A stretch of 33,603 bases of DNA from an uncultured Spirochaetaceae bacterium. Its GTDB lineage: Bacteria > Spirochaetota > Spirochaetia > Treponematales > Treponemataceae. Under the pieces are notes generated by a model, which searched no databases, was not told where the DNA came from, and saw only the letters and a list, made by a program, of their open reading frames with translations. Made by a program: the position numbers and the translations under genes. The stretch is from assembly GCA_902785455.1 (NCBI GenBank), contig CACZYY010000015.1:1-33603 (forward strand), read 5' to 3'. Shown in pieces: positions 17,684-24,698 of this stretch; position 1 is the first letter of the stretch, and every line of letters begins with the position of its first letter.

Positions 17684-18187
17684 ATGAGATGTCCATATTG
17701 CGGAAGCCTTGACGACAAGGTACTTGAATCAAGAACAATGGCCAACGGTGAGTCAATTCGCCGCCGCCGGGAATGCGTCAGCTGCGGATTTCGGTTCACG
17801 AGCTACGAAAGAATCGAAGAAAAGCCGTTCATGGTCGTAAAGCGCGACGGACGACGCCAGCCATATGACCGAACAAAGCTTGAAAAAGGAATTGAGCGTG
17901 CTCTTGAAAAACGACCGGTCTCATACGACACAAAAGAAAATATTCTCAACGACATCGAAGATCAGGCAATCATGAAGGGAAAAACTAATCGTGAAATAGC
18001 AACTTCTGAGCTTGGAGAAATAGTCCTCGAACGTCTCTACGAGACCGACAAAGTAGCATATATTCGATTCGCCTCAGTTTACCGTCACTTTGAGAATTTA
18101 GACGAATTCATCAAGGAAGCAAGGAAAATCAAACGGGACAAAGGTGCAGAAAGCACAAAAACAGAAAAATCCGAAGAAAAAAAATAA
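17684..18187 (+). CDS. nrdR: Transcriptional repressor NrdR
   Basis: NrdR represses ribonucleotide reductase genes in response to bound ATP/dATP. The 167-residue protein has an N-terminal zinc ribbon (Cys3, Cys6, Cys31, Cys34 in MRCPYCG and CVSCG) followed by the basic FRFTSYER and an ATP-cone domain (VVKRDGRRQPYDRTKLEKGI to SVYRHFENLDEF). The tail is Lys/Glu-rich and longer than usual by 10-15 residues. A good ribosome site (AGAGGAAA) precedes the ATG. No NrdR boxes or nrd genes are in the window. Confidence 0.96.
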   Translation: MRCPYCGSLDDKVLESRTMANGESIRRRRECVSCGFRFTSYERIEEKPFMVVKRDGRRQPYDRTKLEKGIERALEKRPVSYDTKENILNDIEDQAIMKGKTNREIATSELGEIVLERLYETDKVAYIRFASVYRHFENLDEFIKEARKIKRDKGAESTKTEKSEEKK

Positions 18188-18215
18188 AAAAAATCATTTT
18201 TTTTGGATTTTCCTA

Positions 18216-18244
18216 TTGACACAATACAGTATTCTGCATAGAAT
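18216..18244 (+). promoter_or_regulatory. Promoter of the tRNA gene
   Basis: TTGACA (18216-18221, perfect), 17-bp spacer, TAGAAT (18239-18244). Predicted start about 18251, seven bases before the mature tRNA. Confidence 0.8.
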
Positions 18245-18257
18245 AGATACATCTTTT

Positions 18258-18330
18258 GGGGGCATAGTCCAGCTGGTAGAACACCGGACTCATATTCCGT
18301 ATGTCATAGGTTCAAGTCCTATTGCCCCTA
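18258..18330 (+). tRNA. tRNA with CAU anticodon (elongator Met, or Ile-2)
   Basis: The 73 bases fold as a cloverleaf: acceptor GGGGGCA with TGCCCCT, T-stem ATAGG/CCTAT around TTCAAGT, anticodon loop CTCATAT giving CAU. CCA is not encoded. It lacks the initiator-type run of G-C pairs in the anticodon stem, so it is not fMet. Met or lysidine-type Ile cannot be separated by eye. Oddities: a C-A mismatch at D-stem pair 12-23, a C-U mismatch at pair 27-43, and a G-U first acceptor pair. A strong promoter and terminator flank it, which argues that it is expressed. Confidence 0.88.
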
Positions 18331-18339
18331 CCTATTACG

Positions 18340-18374
18340 AACCCACGTTATTTGATAGCGTGGGTTCTTTTTTT
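18340..18374 (+). terminator. Intrinsic terminator after the tRNA
   Basis: AACCCACG (18340-18347) pairs with CGTGGGTT (18359-18366), followed by C and seven T. The position is 10 bp after the tRNA. Confidence 0.85.
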
Positions 18375-18519
18375 ATACGTTATATTTCTTACGGACTTGA
18401 ACCTACGGTTCTGCGCGCCAAAATCTTAGATTTCGTCGAGACTCGCTCAAAACTCACCTCGTGAGTTTTGCCCCCGCATACGCGGGGTCGCTCCCTACCT
18501 ATTGCCCCTACCTATTACG

Positions 18520-18554
18520 AACCCACGTTATTTGATAGCGTGGGTATTTTTTTT
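18520..18554 (+). terminator. Second copy of the tRNA terminator hairpin
   Basis: The stem AACCCACG/CGTGGGT is repeated, followed by eight T (18547-18554), as part of the second repeat unit. No gene ends just before it. Confidence 0.6.
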
Positions 18555-18734
18555 GTACGCTATATTTCTTTCGGACTTGAACCTACGGTTCTGCGCGCCG
18601 AAATCTTAGATTTCGCCGAGACTCGCTCAAAACTCACCTCGTGAGTTTCCCCCGCACACGCGGGGGCGTTCGCTACCTATTGCACTGCCTGCTTCCAGTT
18701 AAAGCCTTCAGACAGATACTTTTTATAGAAACAG

Positions 18735-18763
18735 TTGACCAAAAATTATCTTAATTATAGAAT
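18735..18763 (+). promoter_or_regulatory. Promoter of argF, predicted leaderless
   Basis: TTGACC (18735-18740), 17-bp spacer, TAGAAT (18758-18763). The ATG at 18769 begins 6 nt after the box, where transcription would start. No Shine-Dalgarno is present. Confidence 0.65.
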
Positions 18764-18768
18764 ACTTT

Positions 18769-19722
18769 ATGATTCAAGCAGAAAAATTTGATTCACCATT
18801 TAAGGGGCGATCGCTCCTCACTTGGCTTGATTATGAGCCGGAGGAAATTTTACAATTCCTCGATTATGCATTTTTAGTTAAAAAGCAAGCACATGCAGGC
18901 GAAATCCATCAGCGATTTTTGGGCAAAACAATAGCACTCATTTTCGAAAAACGTTCAACTCGTACACGCTCTTCATTTGAGACAGCTTTTGGAGAAGAAG
19001 GCGGCCATCCTGTCTTCATGTCAACGCAGGACATCCAGCTTGGCGGAAAGGAGAGCGTCAAAGACACAGCCCGCGTTCTTGGCCGCATGTTTAGTGCGAT
19101 TGAATTCCGTGGATTCAAGCAGGAGCATGTAAAGCAGCTCGCCGAATTCTCTGGCGTTCCTGTAATCAACGGTCTTACAGACGACTACCACCCTACACAG
19201 GCACTCGCCGACATCATGACTCTCAAAGAAAATTTCGGAAAGCTCAAGGGGTTAAAGTGGGCTTTCTGTGGTGACGGTCGCAACAATGTTGCCCGCTCAC
19301 TTATGATTATCTCGGCAAAGCTCGGAATTGATTTTGCAATTTATTCCCCAAAAGAGCTTTTTCCGCCAAAAGATATTCAGGAAATCTGCGCACCAATCGC
19401 GGCCAAAAGCGGCGCAAAAATTGAAATTTCAAGTGAAATTTCAGTTGTAAAAAACGCAGATTGCCTTTATACTGATGTATGGGTCTCAATGGGCGAAGAG
19501 TCGCTCAAAGAGGAACGAACAAAGCTTCTTTCACCGTATCAGGTAAACAAAGATTTGATGGCGGCTACAGGCAAAAGCAGCACTATTTTTATGCATTGTC
19601 TTCCAGCGGTCATTGGTCAGGAAGTTACCGAGGATGTATTCGAAAGCCCTGCAAGCAAGGTGTGGGACGAAGCCGAAAACCGCAAGCATACTATCAAGGC
19701 TATTATGCTCGCGCTCATCTAG
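18769..19722 (+). CDS. argF: Ornithine carbamoyltransferase
   Basis: The enzyme makes citrulline from ornithine and carbamoyl phosphate, or runs in reverse in the arginine deiminase pathway. The 317 residues include the carbamoyl-phosphate motif STRTR (63-67), YHPTQALAD, and the ornithine-site MHCLPA (Cys277), all typical of ornithine rather than aspartate carbamoyltransferase. No other arginine gene is nearby, so direction (biosynthetic argF or catabolic arcB) is undecided. The start codon lies at the predicted transcription start and has no ribosome site. A small secreted-protein gene follows after 45 bp. Confidence 0.95.
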   Translation: MIQAEKFDSPFKGRSLLTWLDYEPEEILQFLDYAFLVKKQAHAGEIHQRFLGKTIALIFEKRSTRTRSSFETAFGEEGGHPVFMSTQDIQLGGKESVKDTARVLGRMFSAIEFRGFKQEHVKQLAEFSGVPVINGLTDDYHPTQALADIMTLKENFGKLKGLKWAFCGDGRNNVARSLMIISAKLGIDFAIYSPKELFPPKDIQEICAPIAAKSGAKIEISSEISVVKNADCLYTDVWVSMGEESLKEERTKLLSPYQVNKDLMAATGKSSTIFMHCLPAVIGQEVTEDVFESPASKVWDEAENRKHTIKAIMLALI

Positions 19723-19767
19723 GCGAATCAAGCAAAACGACTGCTACTAAAGTCAAAGGAGATTTAT

Positions 19768-20199
19768 ATGAAGAAGTTGTTCATTTTGTCAGCACTACTC
19801 TGCGTAGGTGTTTTGTTCTCTGCTACAGCAAAAGAAAAGGCAGATTACAAATACGAGTATCAGGAGTCAACAGTAACATATCACAATGTTCAGGTTTACA
19901 AGGTTCTTGACCACAAAGATGCTTTCATCGTTATGTACGCAAAAGGACATCGTGATGTTGGAACAGTTTCAATTCCAAAAAAATGGTATTCAAGCGCAGC
20001 ACGCACAGACACAAAGCTTAGTTTCCGTGCATTGCCAAAAGGAATGAATTCATACATGACAGTCATCAAACGTGACGGTTCATTCGAGCGTGTTCTTCTC
20101 ACTCTTCCAGTTTCTCGTGCAGCACCAGTTTGGGGGGTTGCAGACAGCACTGTAAAAGTTGATGACGCAGATAAAGACTCTCTTGAAATCGTTTACTAA
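19768..20199 (+). CDS. Small exported protein of unknown function
   Basis: A 143-residue protein I do not recognise. It starts with a clear signal peptide (KK, then FILSALLCVGVLF, probable cleavage after SATA), so it is likely periplasmic. The mature part is basic and beta-rich with no Cys and no known motif. The ribosome site AAAGGAG is strong, and a strong terminator follows directly. The gene may be read from the argF promoter, 45 bp after argF, or have its own promoter; none is obvious. Confidence 0.75.
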   Translation: MKKLFILSALLCVGVLFSATAKEKADYKYEYQESTVTYHNVQVYKVLDHKDAFIVMYAKGHRDVGTVSIPKKWYSSAARTDTKLSFRALPKGMNSYMTVIKRDGSFERVLLTLPVSRAAPVWGVADSTVKVDDADKDSLEIVY

Positions 20200-20217
20200 G
20201 CGATAAATTCTTATATT

Positions 20218-20269
20218 AAAGGGCTGTTTAATGAAGTTTTCTTCATATGGGCAGCCCTTTATTTTTTTT
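20218..20269 (+). terminator. Strong intrinsic terminator after the small exported protein
   Basis: AAAGGGCTG (20218-20226) pairs perfectly with CAGCCCTTT (20252-20260). A nested hairpin ATGAAG/CTTCAT lies in the loop, and A plus eight T follow. Confidence 0.9.
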
Positions 20270-20292
20270 ATTTTCATGATATGGAGATTTAA

Positions 20293-21273
20293 ATGCAGAT
20301 TATTTCCGATGAAAAAATCAATGAATTCTATACTTTTCTTAGCTCTCATGATTTTTTTTATGTAATTTCACACAAAGACCCAGACGGAGACGCGATTTTC
20401 AGTTCACTTGGTATGAAGGATATTCTAGAAGCAAAAGGCCTTTCTTACCAACTTCTTTCAGCAGGTCCATTTAAACGCCCTGAGATACGCAACAAGGCAA
20501 AATTTTTCTCAAACCAAATGATTTTTCTTTCTGAACCAGAGCGAAAAAAAGCTGGTCTCATAATTCTCGACTGCTCAGAAATGGAACGTCTTGGAGAAAT
20601 TGACGGCGATCTCAAAAATTTAGACACTTTCACAATCGATCATCATAAAACGGCCGCTACAAGTGAAAATTGTATTATCGATTCCACATCTCCTGCTACT
20701 GCAGCTCTTGTTCAGCAGATTTATGAAAAACTTATCGGAAAGCTTCCAAAGCAAACGGCGGAATACCTCTTCTTCGGGCTTTCTACAGACACTGGTTATT
20801 TCCGATTTCTCAACACAGATTCTGCAGAAGTTTTCAGACAGGCGGCACGGCTTGTAGAGTCAGGGGCAGATCCTCGCAGAACATATGATGAGATGACAGG
20901 TGGCAAGCCCTACACCACTCGCAAGCTTCTTGGAATCATGCTCGACCGAGTTGAGCGGCGATACAACAACAAGCTCGCAGTCACTTACGAAACAATGGAA
21001 GATACAAAAAAATGGGGACAAGAAGGACGTGACTCAGATGCACTTTATTCGCTCCTTCTCTCAGTTGACGGGGTTGAAGCCGTACTTTTCGTTCGTCAGG
21101 ACACAGAACTTACATGCACTTGCGGTTTCCGTTCACGTGACAAAATCGACGTAAGTGCAATCGCAGCGAAGTTTGGCGGCGGAGGCCATAAAAATGCGGC
21201 AGGACTAAGCATTGACGGTAAAATCCCAGACGTGCTTGAAAAAATCTGCGCAGAATTCAAGAAAGTCATGTAG
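20293..21273 (+). CDS. nrnA: Bifunctional nanoRNase / pAp phosphatase, DHH family
   Basis: NrnA degrades 2-5-nt RNA and dephosphorylates 3'-phosphoadenosine-5'-phosphate. The 326-residue protein carries the DHH-family motifs: ISHKDPDGDA (DGD 31-33), a central Asp in LDCSE, the DHH triad in FTIDHHKTAA, and the C-terminal DHHA1 GGGGHKNAAG substrate loop. No membrane segments or extra domains are present, which separates it from GdpP and RecJ. A GGAG ribosome site lies before the ATG. A terminator follows at 21293. Confidence 0.92.
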   Translation: MQIISDEKINEFYTFLSSHDFFYVISHKDPDGDAIFSSLGMKDILEAKGLSYQLLSAGPFKRPEIRNKAKFFSNQMIFLSEPERKKAGLIILDCSEMERLGEIDGDLKNLDTFTIDHHKTAATSENCIIDSTSPATAALVQQIYEKLIGKLPKQTAEYLFFGLSTDTGYFRFLNTDSAEVFRQAARLVESGADPRRTYDEMTGGKPYTTRKLLGIMLDRVERRYNNKLAVTYETMEDTKKWGQEGRDSDALYSLLLSVDGVEAVLFVRQDTELTCTCGFRSRDKIDVSAIAAKFGGGGHKNAAGLSIDGKIPDVLEKICAEFKKVM

Positions 21274-21292
21274 AGTAAACCTAATCTTTCAT

Positions 21293-21324
21293 AACGTGAT
21301 CGATTATTCGGTCACGTTTTTTTT
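21293..21324 (+). terminator. Intrinsic terminator of nrnA
   Basis: The 10-bp stem 21293-21302/21309-21318 (AACGTGA...TCACGTT plus a wobble and two G-C pairs) ends in a T-run that continues to 21324. Confidence 0.85.
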
Positions 21325-21330
21325 ATTGGC

Positions 21331-21450
21331 TTTGGTTGTTTTTCGTTGTTTTTGGTTGTTTTTGGTTGGTTTTCGTTGTTTTTGGTTGGTTTTCGTTGGT
21401 TTTTGCTGTTTTTGGTTGGTTTTTGCTGTTTTTTCTGTTGTTTTTCATCT
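21331..21450 (+). repeat. Phased T-tract repeat, 10-bp period (candidate curved DNA)
   Basis: From 21331 about eleven 10-bp units such as TTTGGTTGTT, TTTCGTTGTT and TTTTGCTGTT follow each other. T-tracts of 4-6 recur about every 10-11 bp, one per helix turn, the arrangement that gives intrinsic DNA curvature. There is no A on the plus strand from about 21326 to 21445. It ends 20-odd bases before a sigma-54-type promoter. Confidence 0.8.
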
Positions 21451-21471
21451 TTTTTGCGATAATTAAAAACT

Positions 21472-21487
21472 TGGCATGCATATTGCT
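21472..21487 (+). promoter_or_regulatory. Sigma-54-type (-24/-12) promoter
   Basis: TGGCATG (21472-21478), four bases, TTGCT (21483-21487) matches the TGGCACG-N4-TTGCA consensus with exact GG to GC spacing. Predicted start is about 21498, just before the GGAGG ribosome site (21499-21503) of the next gene. No sigma-54 gene or activator is in the window. Confidence 0.72.
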
Positions 21488-21507
21488 TAGGAATATTCGG
21501 AGGCAAT

Positions 21508-22488
21508 ATGCAAAATATAAAAATCGAAAAGTTACCACAAGCTGTTAAAGACAAAACTATTTCAAAACAAGAGGCTGCAAAAATTATATGGGAAGCCATT
21601 TACACAAACCCAAAGCAATATGGTCTCATTTATTTTAGCGAAGATCAAAAAAGTGATTTTCTTATCGGAATACACAAAAAATTTGAAAGACTCTTTGACA
21701 AATATATACCCGGAAGCATCAGTTTTAAATCATACATAATCGGTTTCATTTCAAAATACAAAAAGCATTTTCTCAGGATACAGGCAACAAACGGAATAGA
21801 AATGCAATGTTTATCGGCATTTCTCAAAACGACAACAGAAACCGAAAGTCTCAAATATTCTGTTGAACCAGAAGAAGAATTCGACTTTTCAGAAACCGAA
21901 CAAAACAAAACTTTCAATGACATCACGGAACAAAAAGGCCTCACTCAAGAACAAAGAAATAAGAAAATTGCGGACCTGACTACTCTTGTTCTGCTGATGA
22001 AAGCCTGCAAAGATATAGACGATAATTCTATCAAATCAGTCAGCAGTTTCACAGGCATTGACAAAACCTTACTGTATAACAAAATACAAGAATTGAAAAA
22101 TTCAATGGAAAGAAAATCGGAATTATATCAACTCAAAATCAGAAGGAGAAATAATTCGTATTTCTTTCACCGTAAATATTTACAGGAAATGGTTTCACCA
22201 ATATACGCCGAATCAAACAAGAATATTCTTAAAGAACGGTATGAAAAGCAGACAAAAAAGTGGCATGAATACAATCAGACTCTGGCTGTACAGTCGAACA
22301 CACCCTCAAATGAAGAAATTGCAAAAGTCCTGGGTATCAAGCCTCGTATGGTATCTTTCTATATAAACCATGTGCGTAAAGACAAGAACAGAGAACGAAT
22401 AAAAAATATGCTGAAAGAAGAAGAGCAGAACGAAACGACGGAAACTGAAAAAAATGGAGAAAAAGAATTCATAGACGAGGAAACTTGA
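21508..22488 (+). CDS. Unrecognised regulator-like protein with C-terminal HTH
   Basis: I do not recognise this 326-residue protein. Residues about 265-290 (TPSNEEIAKVLGIKPRMVSF) look like a helix-turn-helix of the kind found in sigma-70 region 4 and related regulators. The segment around residues 50-85 (DFLIGIHKKFERLFDKYIPG, then SFKSYI) has the feel of sigma region 2, but the similarity is weak. The middle is helical and polar, the tail very acidic (EEEQNETTETEKNGEKEF). No membrane segment. It has a strong ribosome site, a sigma-54-type promoter and a curved-DNA-like tract upstream, and rdgB follows 46 bp later. A function in transcription is inferred; the target is unknown. Confidence 0.7.
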   Translation: MQNIKIEKLPQAVKDKTISKQEAAKIIWEAIYTNPKQYGLIYFSEDQKSDFLIGIHKKFERLFDKYIPGSISFKSYIIGFISKYKKHFLRIQATNGIEMQCLSAFLKTTTETESLKYSVEPEEEFDFSETEQNKTFNDITEQKGLTQEQRNKKIADLTTLVLLMKACKDIDDNSIKSVSSFTGIDKTLLYNKIQELKNSMERKSELYQLKIRRRNNSYFFHRKYLQEMVSPIYAESNKNILKERYEKQTKKWHEYNQTLAVQSNTPSNEEIAKVLGIKPRMVSFYINHVRKDKNRERIKNMLKEEEQNETTETEKNGEKEFIDEET

Positions 22489-22534
22489 TTTCTGTATGAT
22501 TTATAGGATTTTAATTCAAATCAAGGAAATACAA

Positions 22535-23170
22535 ATGACTAAAAAAATCTTGTACCTCGCATCAGGAAACAAACATAAACGACAGGAAATGCAGCAGATT
22601 CTTCCAGATTACGAAATCCGTATTCCAAGCGATGACGGAATTGAATTCAACCCGGTTGAAGACGGAAAAACTTTCTACGACAACAGCCTGATTAAAGCGC
22701 GTGCTCTCTGGGAACTTGTGAAAAAGCCGGTAATCGCAGACGATTCTGGAATATGCGTTGACGCGCTCAACGGAGAGCCGGGAATCTATACATCCCGCTA
22801 TGCAGGTCCGGATTTCATGCACGGAAAACCAGACGGCTCAAAAATTACGCAGGACGAGCAGAACAGATTTTTAATCCAGCAGCTCAATGATACAGGCTCA
22901 AAAAACCGAAGCTGCCACTACACTTGCGCGATGGTCCTCTTATTGAACAAAGACAGATTTTTCGTTGCACAGGAAACATTTGAAGGTGAACTGATTGGAT
23001 CAATCGAAGATCAGGCCGGAACAGGCGGATTCGGCTACGACCCTATCGTCTGGCTTCCTCAATACAAAAAAACTGTCGCCGAAATCAGTGCAGATGAAAA
23101 AAACAGAATCTCTCATCGCGGAAAAGCCGTACGAGAAATCGCACAAATACTGAAAACACTTGCTTTCTAA
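22535..23170 (+). CDS. rdgB: XTP/dITP diphosphatase (RdgB/HAM1)
   Basis: This house-cleaning enzyme hydrolyses dITP, XTP and related non-canonical nucleotides to monophosphates. Motifs are LASGNKHK at the N-terminus, ADDSGICVDALNGEPGIYTSRYAG around the metal and base site (given as its parts ADDSG and GIYTSRYAG), GTGGFGYDPIVW and SHRGKA at the end. The length is about 211 residues, usual for the family. An upstream in-frame ATG at 22496 exists, but AAGGAA lies 7 nt before the 22535 ATG and the family begins near MTKKILYLASGNK, so 22535 is chosen. Confidence 0.94.
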   Translation: MTKKILYLASGNKHKRQEMQQILPDYEIRIPSDDGIEFNPVEDGKTFYDNSLIKARALWELVKKPVIADDSGICVDALNGEPGIYTSRYAGPDFMHGKPDGSKITQDEQNRFLIQQLNDTGSKNRSCHYTCAMVLLLNKDRFFVAQETFEGELIGSIEDQAGTGGFGYDPIVWLPQYKKTVAEISADEKNRISHRGKAVREIAQILKTLAF

Positions 23171-23233
23171 GTCTGTTGGCATTTTTTTATTCATTCTTTA
23201 GAAAAAAAGTTTAAAAAAAATCAAATTTTTTCC

Positions 23234-23261
23234 TAAAGTTTCTAAAGACCATAGCCGATAC
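23234..23261 (+). promoter_or_regulatory. Sigma-28-type flagellar promoter of the first flaB
   Basis: TAAAGTTT (23234-23241) and GCCGATAC (23254-23261) match the FliA/sigma-28 consensus TAAAGTTT and GCCGATAA with a spacer one base longer than usual. Its place upstream of a core flagellin supports the call. Confidence 0.82.
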
Positions 23262-23421
23262 TAATAAGGACAAGTTATGCCCAGAAAAGCTTCGTAGAAG
23301 AAAATCTAGGTGAACAAGTCACGAAAAAGGAGACGGATGTAGCCTTGTAATACTGAAGTTTCCTTTTTCAAACAGGCCGAAAAGGATTTTGGCTTGAAAC
23401 ACATTTCCACGGAGGAAAACT
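23262..23421 (+). promoter_or_regulatory. Long flaB leader with several GGA motifs (candidate CsrA sites)
   Basis: The ~150-nt untranslated leader holds GGA at 23268, 23329, 23335 (in ACGGATG, close to the CsrA consensus), 23384 and 23411. The last is ACGGAGGA, which overlaps the GGAGG ribosome site. A six-codon ORF (23277-23297, MPRKAS) also starts in it. CsrA and FliW genes are in this window. Confidence 0.6.
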
Positions 23422-24282
23422 ATGGTCATTAACCACAACATGTCCGCTATGTTCGCTGACAGACAGCTCGGCGTAACAGGTCTCGGTCTTTCAAAAGACA
23501 TGGAGAAACTCTCTTCAGGCGAAAGAATTAATCGCGCAGGCGACGACGCTTCAGGATTGGCAGTATCAGAAAAGATGCGCAGCCAGATTCGTGGTCTCAA
23601 TCAGGCTTCTCAGAACGCTTCAAACGGTATCAGCTTCATCCAGGTAACAGAAGGTTATTTGCAGGAAACAACTGACATCATGCAGCGTATCCGCGAGCTT
23701 GCAGTTCAGTCTGCCAACGGTATCTATTCGGATGAAGACCGCATGCAGATTCAGGTTGAAGTTTCACAGCTTGTTGCAGAGGTTGATAGAATTGCTTCAC
23801 AGGCACAGTTCAACGGCATGAACATGCTCACAGGACGCTTCGCTCAGAGTGCAGGCGAGAATGCAGTTACTGCATCTATGTGGTTCCACATCGGAGCTAA
23901 CATGGACCAGAGAATGCAGGTTTACATTGGTACAATGACAGCTGCTGCTCTTGGTGTAAAAGACGTTGGAACAGAAGACGTTTTGAGCATCTCAACTCCA
24001 GAGTTTGCAAACCGCGCAATCGGTACTATCGATGAAGCCCTCAAAAAGATTAACAAACAGCGAGCTGATCTCGGTGGCTATCAGAACCGCATGGAATATG
24101 CAGTTAAAGGTCTCGACATCGCTTCTGAAAATCTTCAGGCTTCAGAATCACGCATCCGTGATACTGACATGGCAGCACAGATGGTCGAGTTCACAAAGAA
24201 TGAGATTCTTCAGCAGGCAGGAACAGCTATGCTGGCTCAGGCTAATACTCAGTCACAGACAGTCTTGTCTTTGCTCCGATAG
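23422..24282 (+). CDS. flaB: Flagellin, spirochete FlaB type (copy 1)
   Basis: A 286-residue core filament protein of the periplasmic flagellum. The start [20 protein letters not shown] and N-terminal D0/D1 helices ([22 protein letters not shown]) are flagellin-typical, as is the C-terminal TSQ-like tail [18 protein letters not shown]. The central variable domain is very short, as in spirochete FlaB proteins. Strong ribosome site GGAGG 6 nt before ATG. It differs from copy 2 mainly around residues 140-190. Transcription from the sigma-28-type promoter at 23234; regulation by CsrA/FliW is likely. A long hairpin follows at 24294. Confidence 0.96.
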   Translation: MVINHNMSAMFADRQLGVTGLGLSKDMEKLSSGERINRAGDDASGLAVSEKMRSQIRGLNQASQNASNGISFIQVTEGYLQETTDIMQRIRELAVQSANGIYSDEDRMQIQVEVSQLVAEVDRIASQAQFNGMNMLTGRFAQSAGENAVTASMWFHIGANMDQRMQVYIGTMTAAALGVKDVGTEDVLSISTPEFANRAIGTIDEALKKINKQRADLGGYQNRMEYAVKGLDIASENLQASESRIRDTDMAAQMVEFTKNEILQQAGTAMLAQANTQSQTVLSLLR

Positions 24283-24293
24283 TTCGATATAAT

Positions 24294-24340
24294 AAATTCT
24301 TGAAAGAGCTTGTTTAAGTCTCTTTCAAGAATTTAAATTT
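24294..24340 (+). terminator. 15-bp hairpin after the first flaB
   Basis: AAATTCTTGAAAGAG (24294-24308) pairs perfectly with CTCTTTCAAGAATTT (24320-24334), loop 11 nt. Only a mixed A/T tail follows, so it could terminate or protect the 3' end of a very abundant mRNA. Confidence 0.72.
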
Positions 24341-24698
24341 TCGCGGTGTTTTTTGCAAATTTCTCTTTATTTTCATCAAACATCACGTTACAATGTATCT
24401 ATCAGGGTCAGGAGATTTGTGATTTCTCCTGCACTCCTTTAAAACATCAGAAATGATGTTGCCATTTTGGCATGAATTTAGACATGCCGTAGTTCTTTGA
24501 AAATTGTTCTCTATGCTTTCTGTGACAGCGTAAGCAGATGTTGAATCTTGTCATAAGGCAAGTTGCTTTCAATATCAACTCCCGCTGTACGAGGTCTAAA
24601 TCACTTTCGGGGGCGCAAAAACCGAAAGCAGCCTGCACAGAATGGGACATACGACACGATGTTGTATCTGTCTTTTTTTTATCATGGAGGACGTAAAT
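24341..24698 (+). other. Structured intergenic region between the two flaB genes
   Basis: No gene or clear promoter is seen in these ~360 bases. They are rich in hairpins: CAGGAGA/TCTCCTG near 24411-24433, AACATCA/TGATGTT with a GAAA loop near 24444, TGCCA/TGGCA and GGCATG/CATGCC near 24460-24500, a nested CAGCG/CGCUG element near 24525-24595, and CTTTCGG/CCGAAAG near 24605-24628. This looks like a folded leader for flaB copy 2 or a separate RNA. No Rfam-type class is recognised by eye. Confidence 0.45.

Larger units (their letters stand above)
18321..18678. repeat. Tandem ~180-bp repeat starting in the tRNA 3' end
   Basis: Two units (18321-18500 and 18501-18678) are over 90% alike by eye. 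Each begins with the tRNA 3' end ATTGCCCCTA, then a terminator hairpin, an inverted copy of the tRNA T-arm (GGACTTGAACCTA at 18393-18405 and 18573-18585), AAATCTTAGATTT, the palindrome AAAACTCAC/GTGAGTTTT, and a C-rich/G-rich hairpin (CCCCGC/GCGGGG, then CCCCCGC/GCGGGGG). A third, broken start (ATTGC) follows at 18679. The palindromic part belongs to the same family as the block at 1339-1510. No gene is visible in 18331-18768. Confidence 0.85.

Noticed and set aside
21331..21450. CRISPR-like array
   Set aside because: The 10-bp units follow each other without unique spacers, and no cas gene is near.
21312..21599. Minus-strand ORF with KNNQPKT-type repeats
   Set aside because: It is just the complement of the phased T-tract repeat and runs into the next gene; no ribosome site.
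24335..24698. c-di-GMP riboswitch before flaB copy 2
   Set aside because: The conserved GEMM core segments are not found, although the region is structured.
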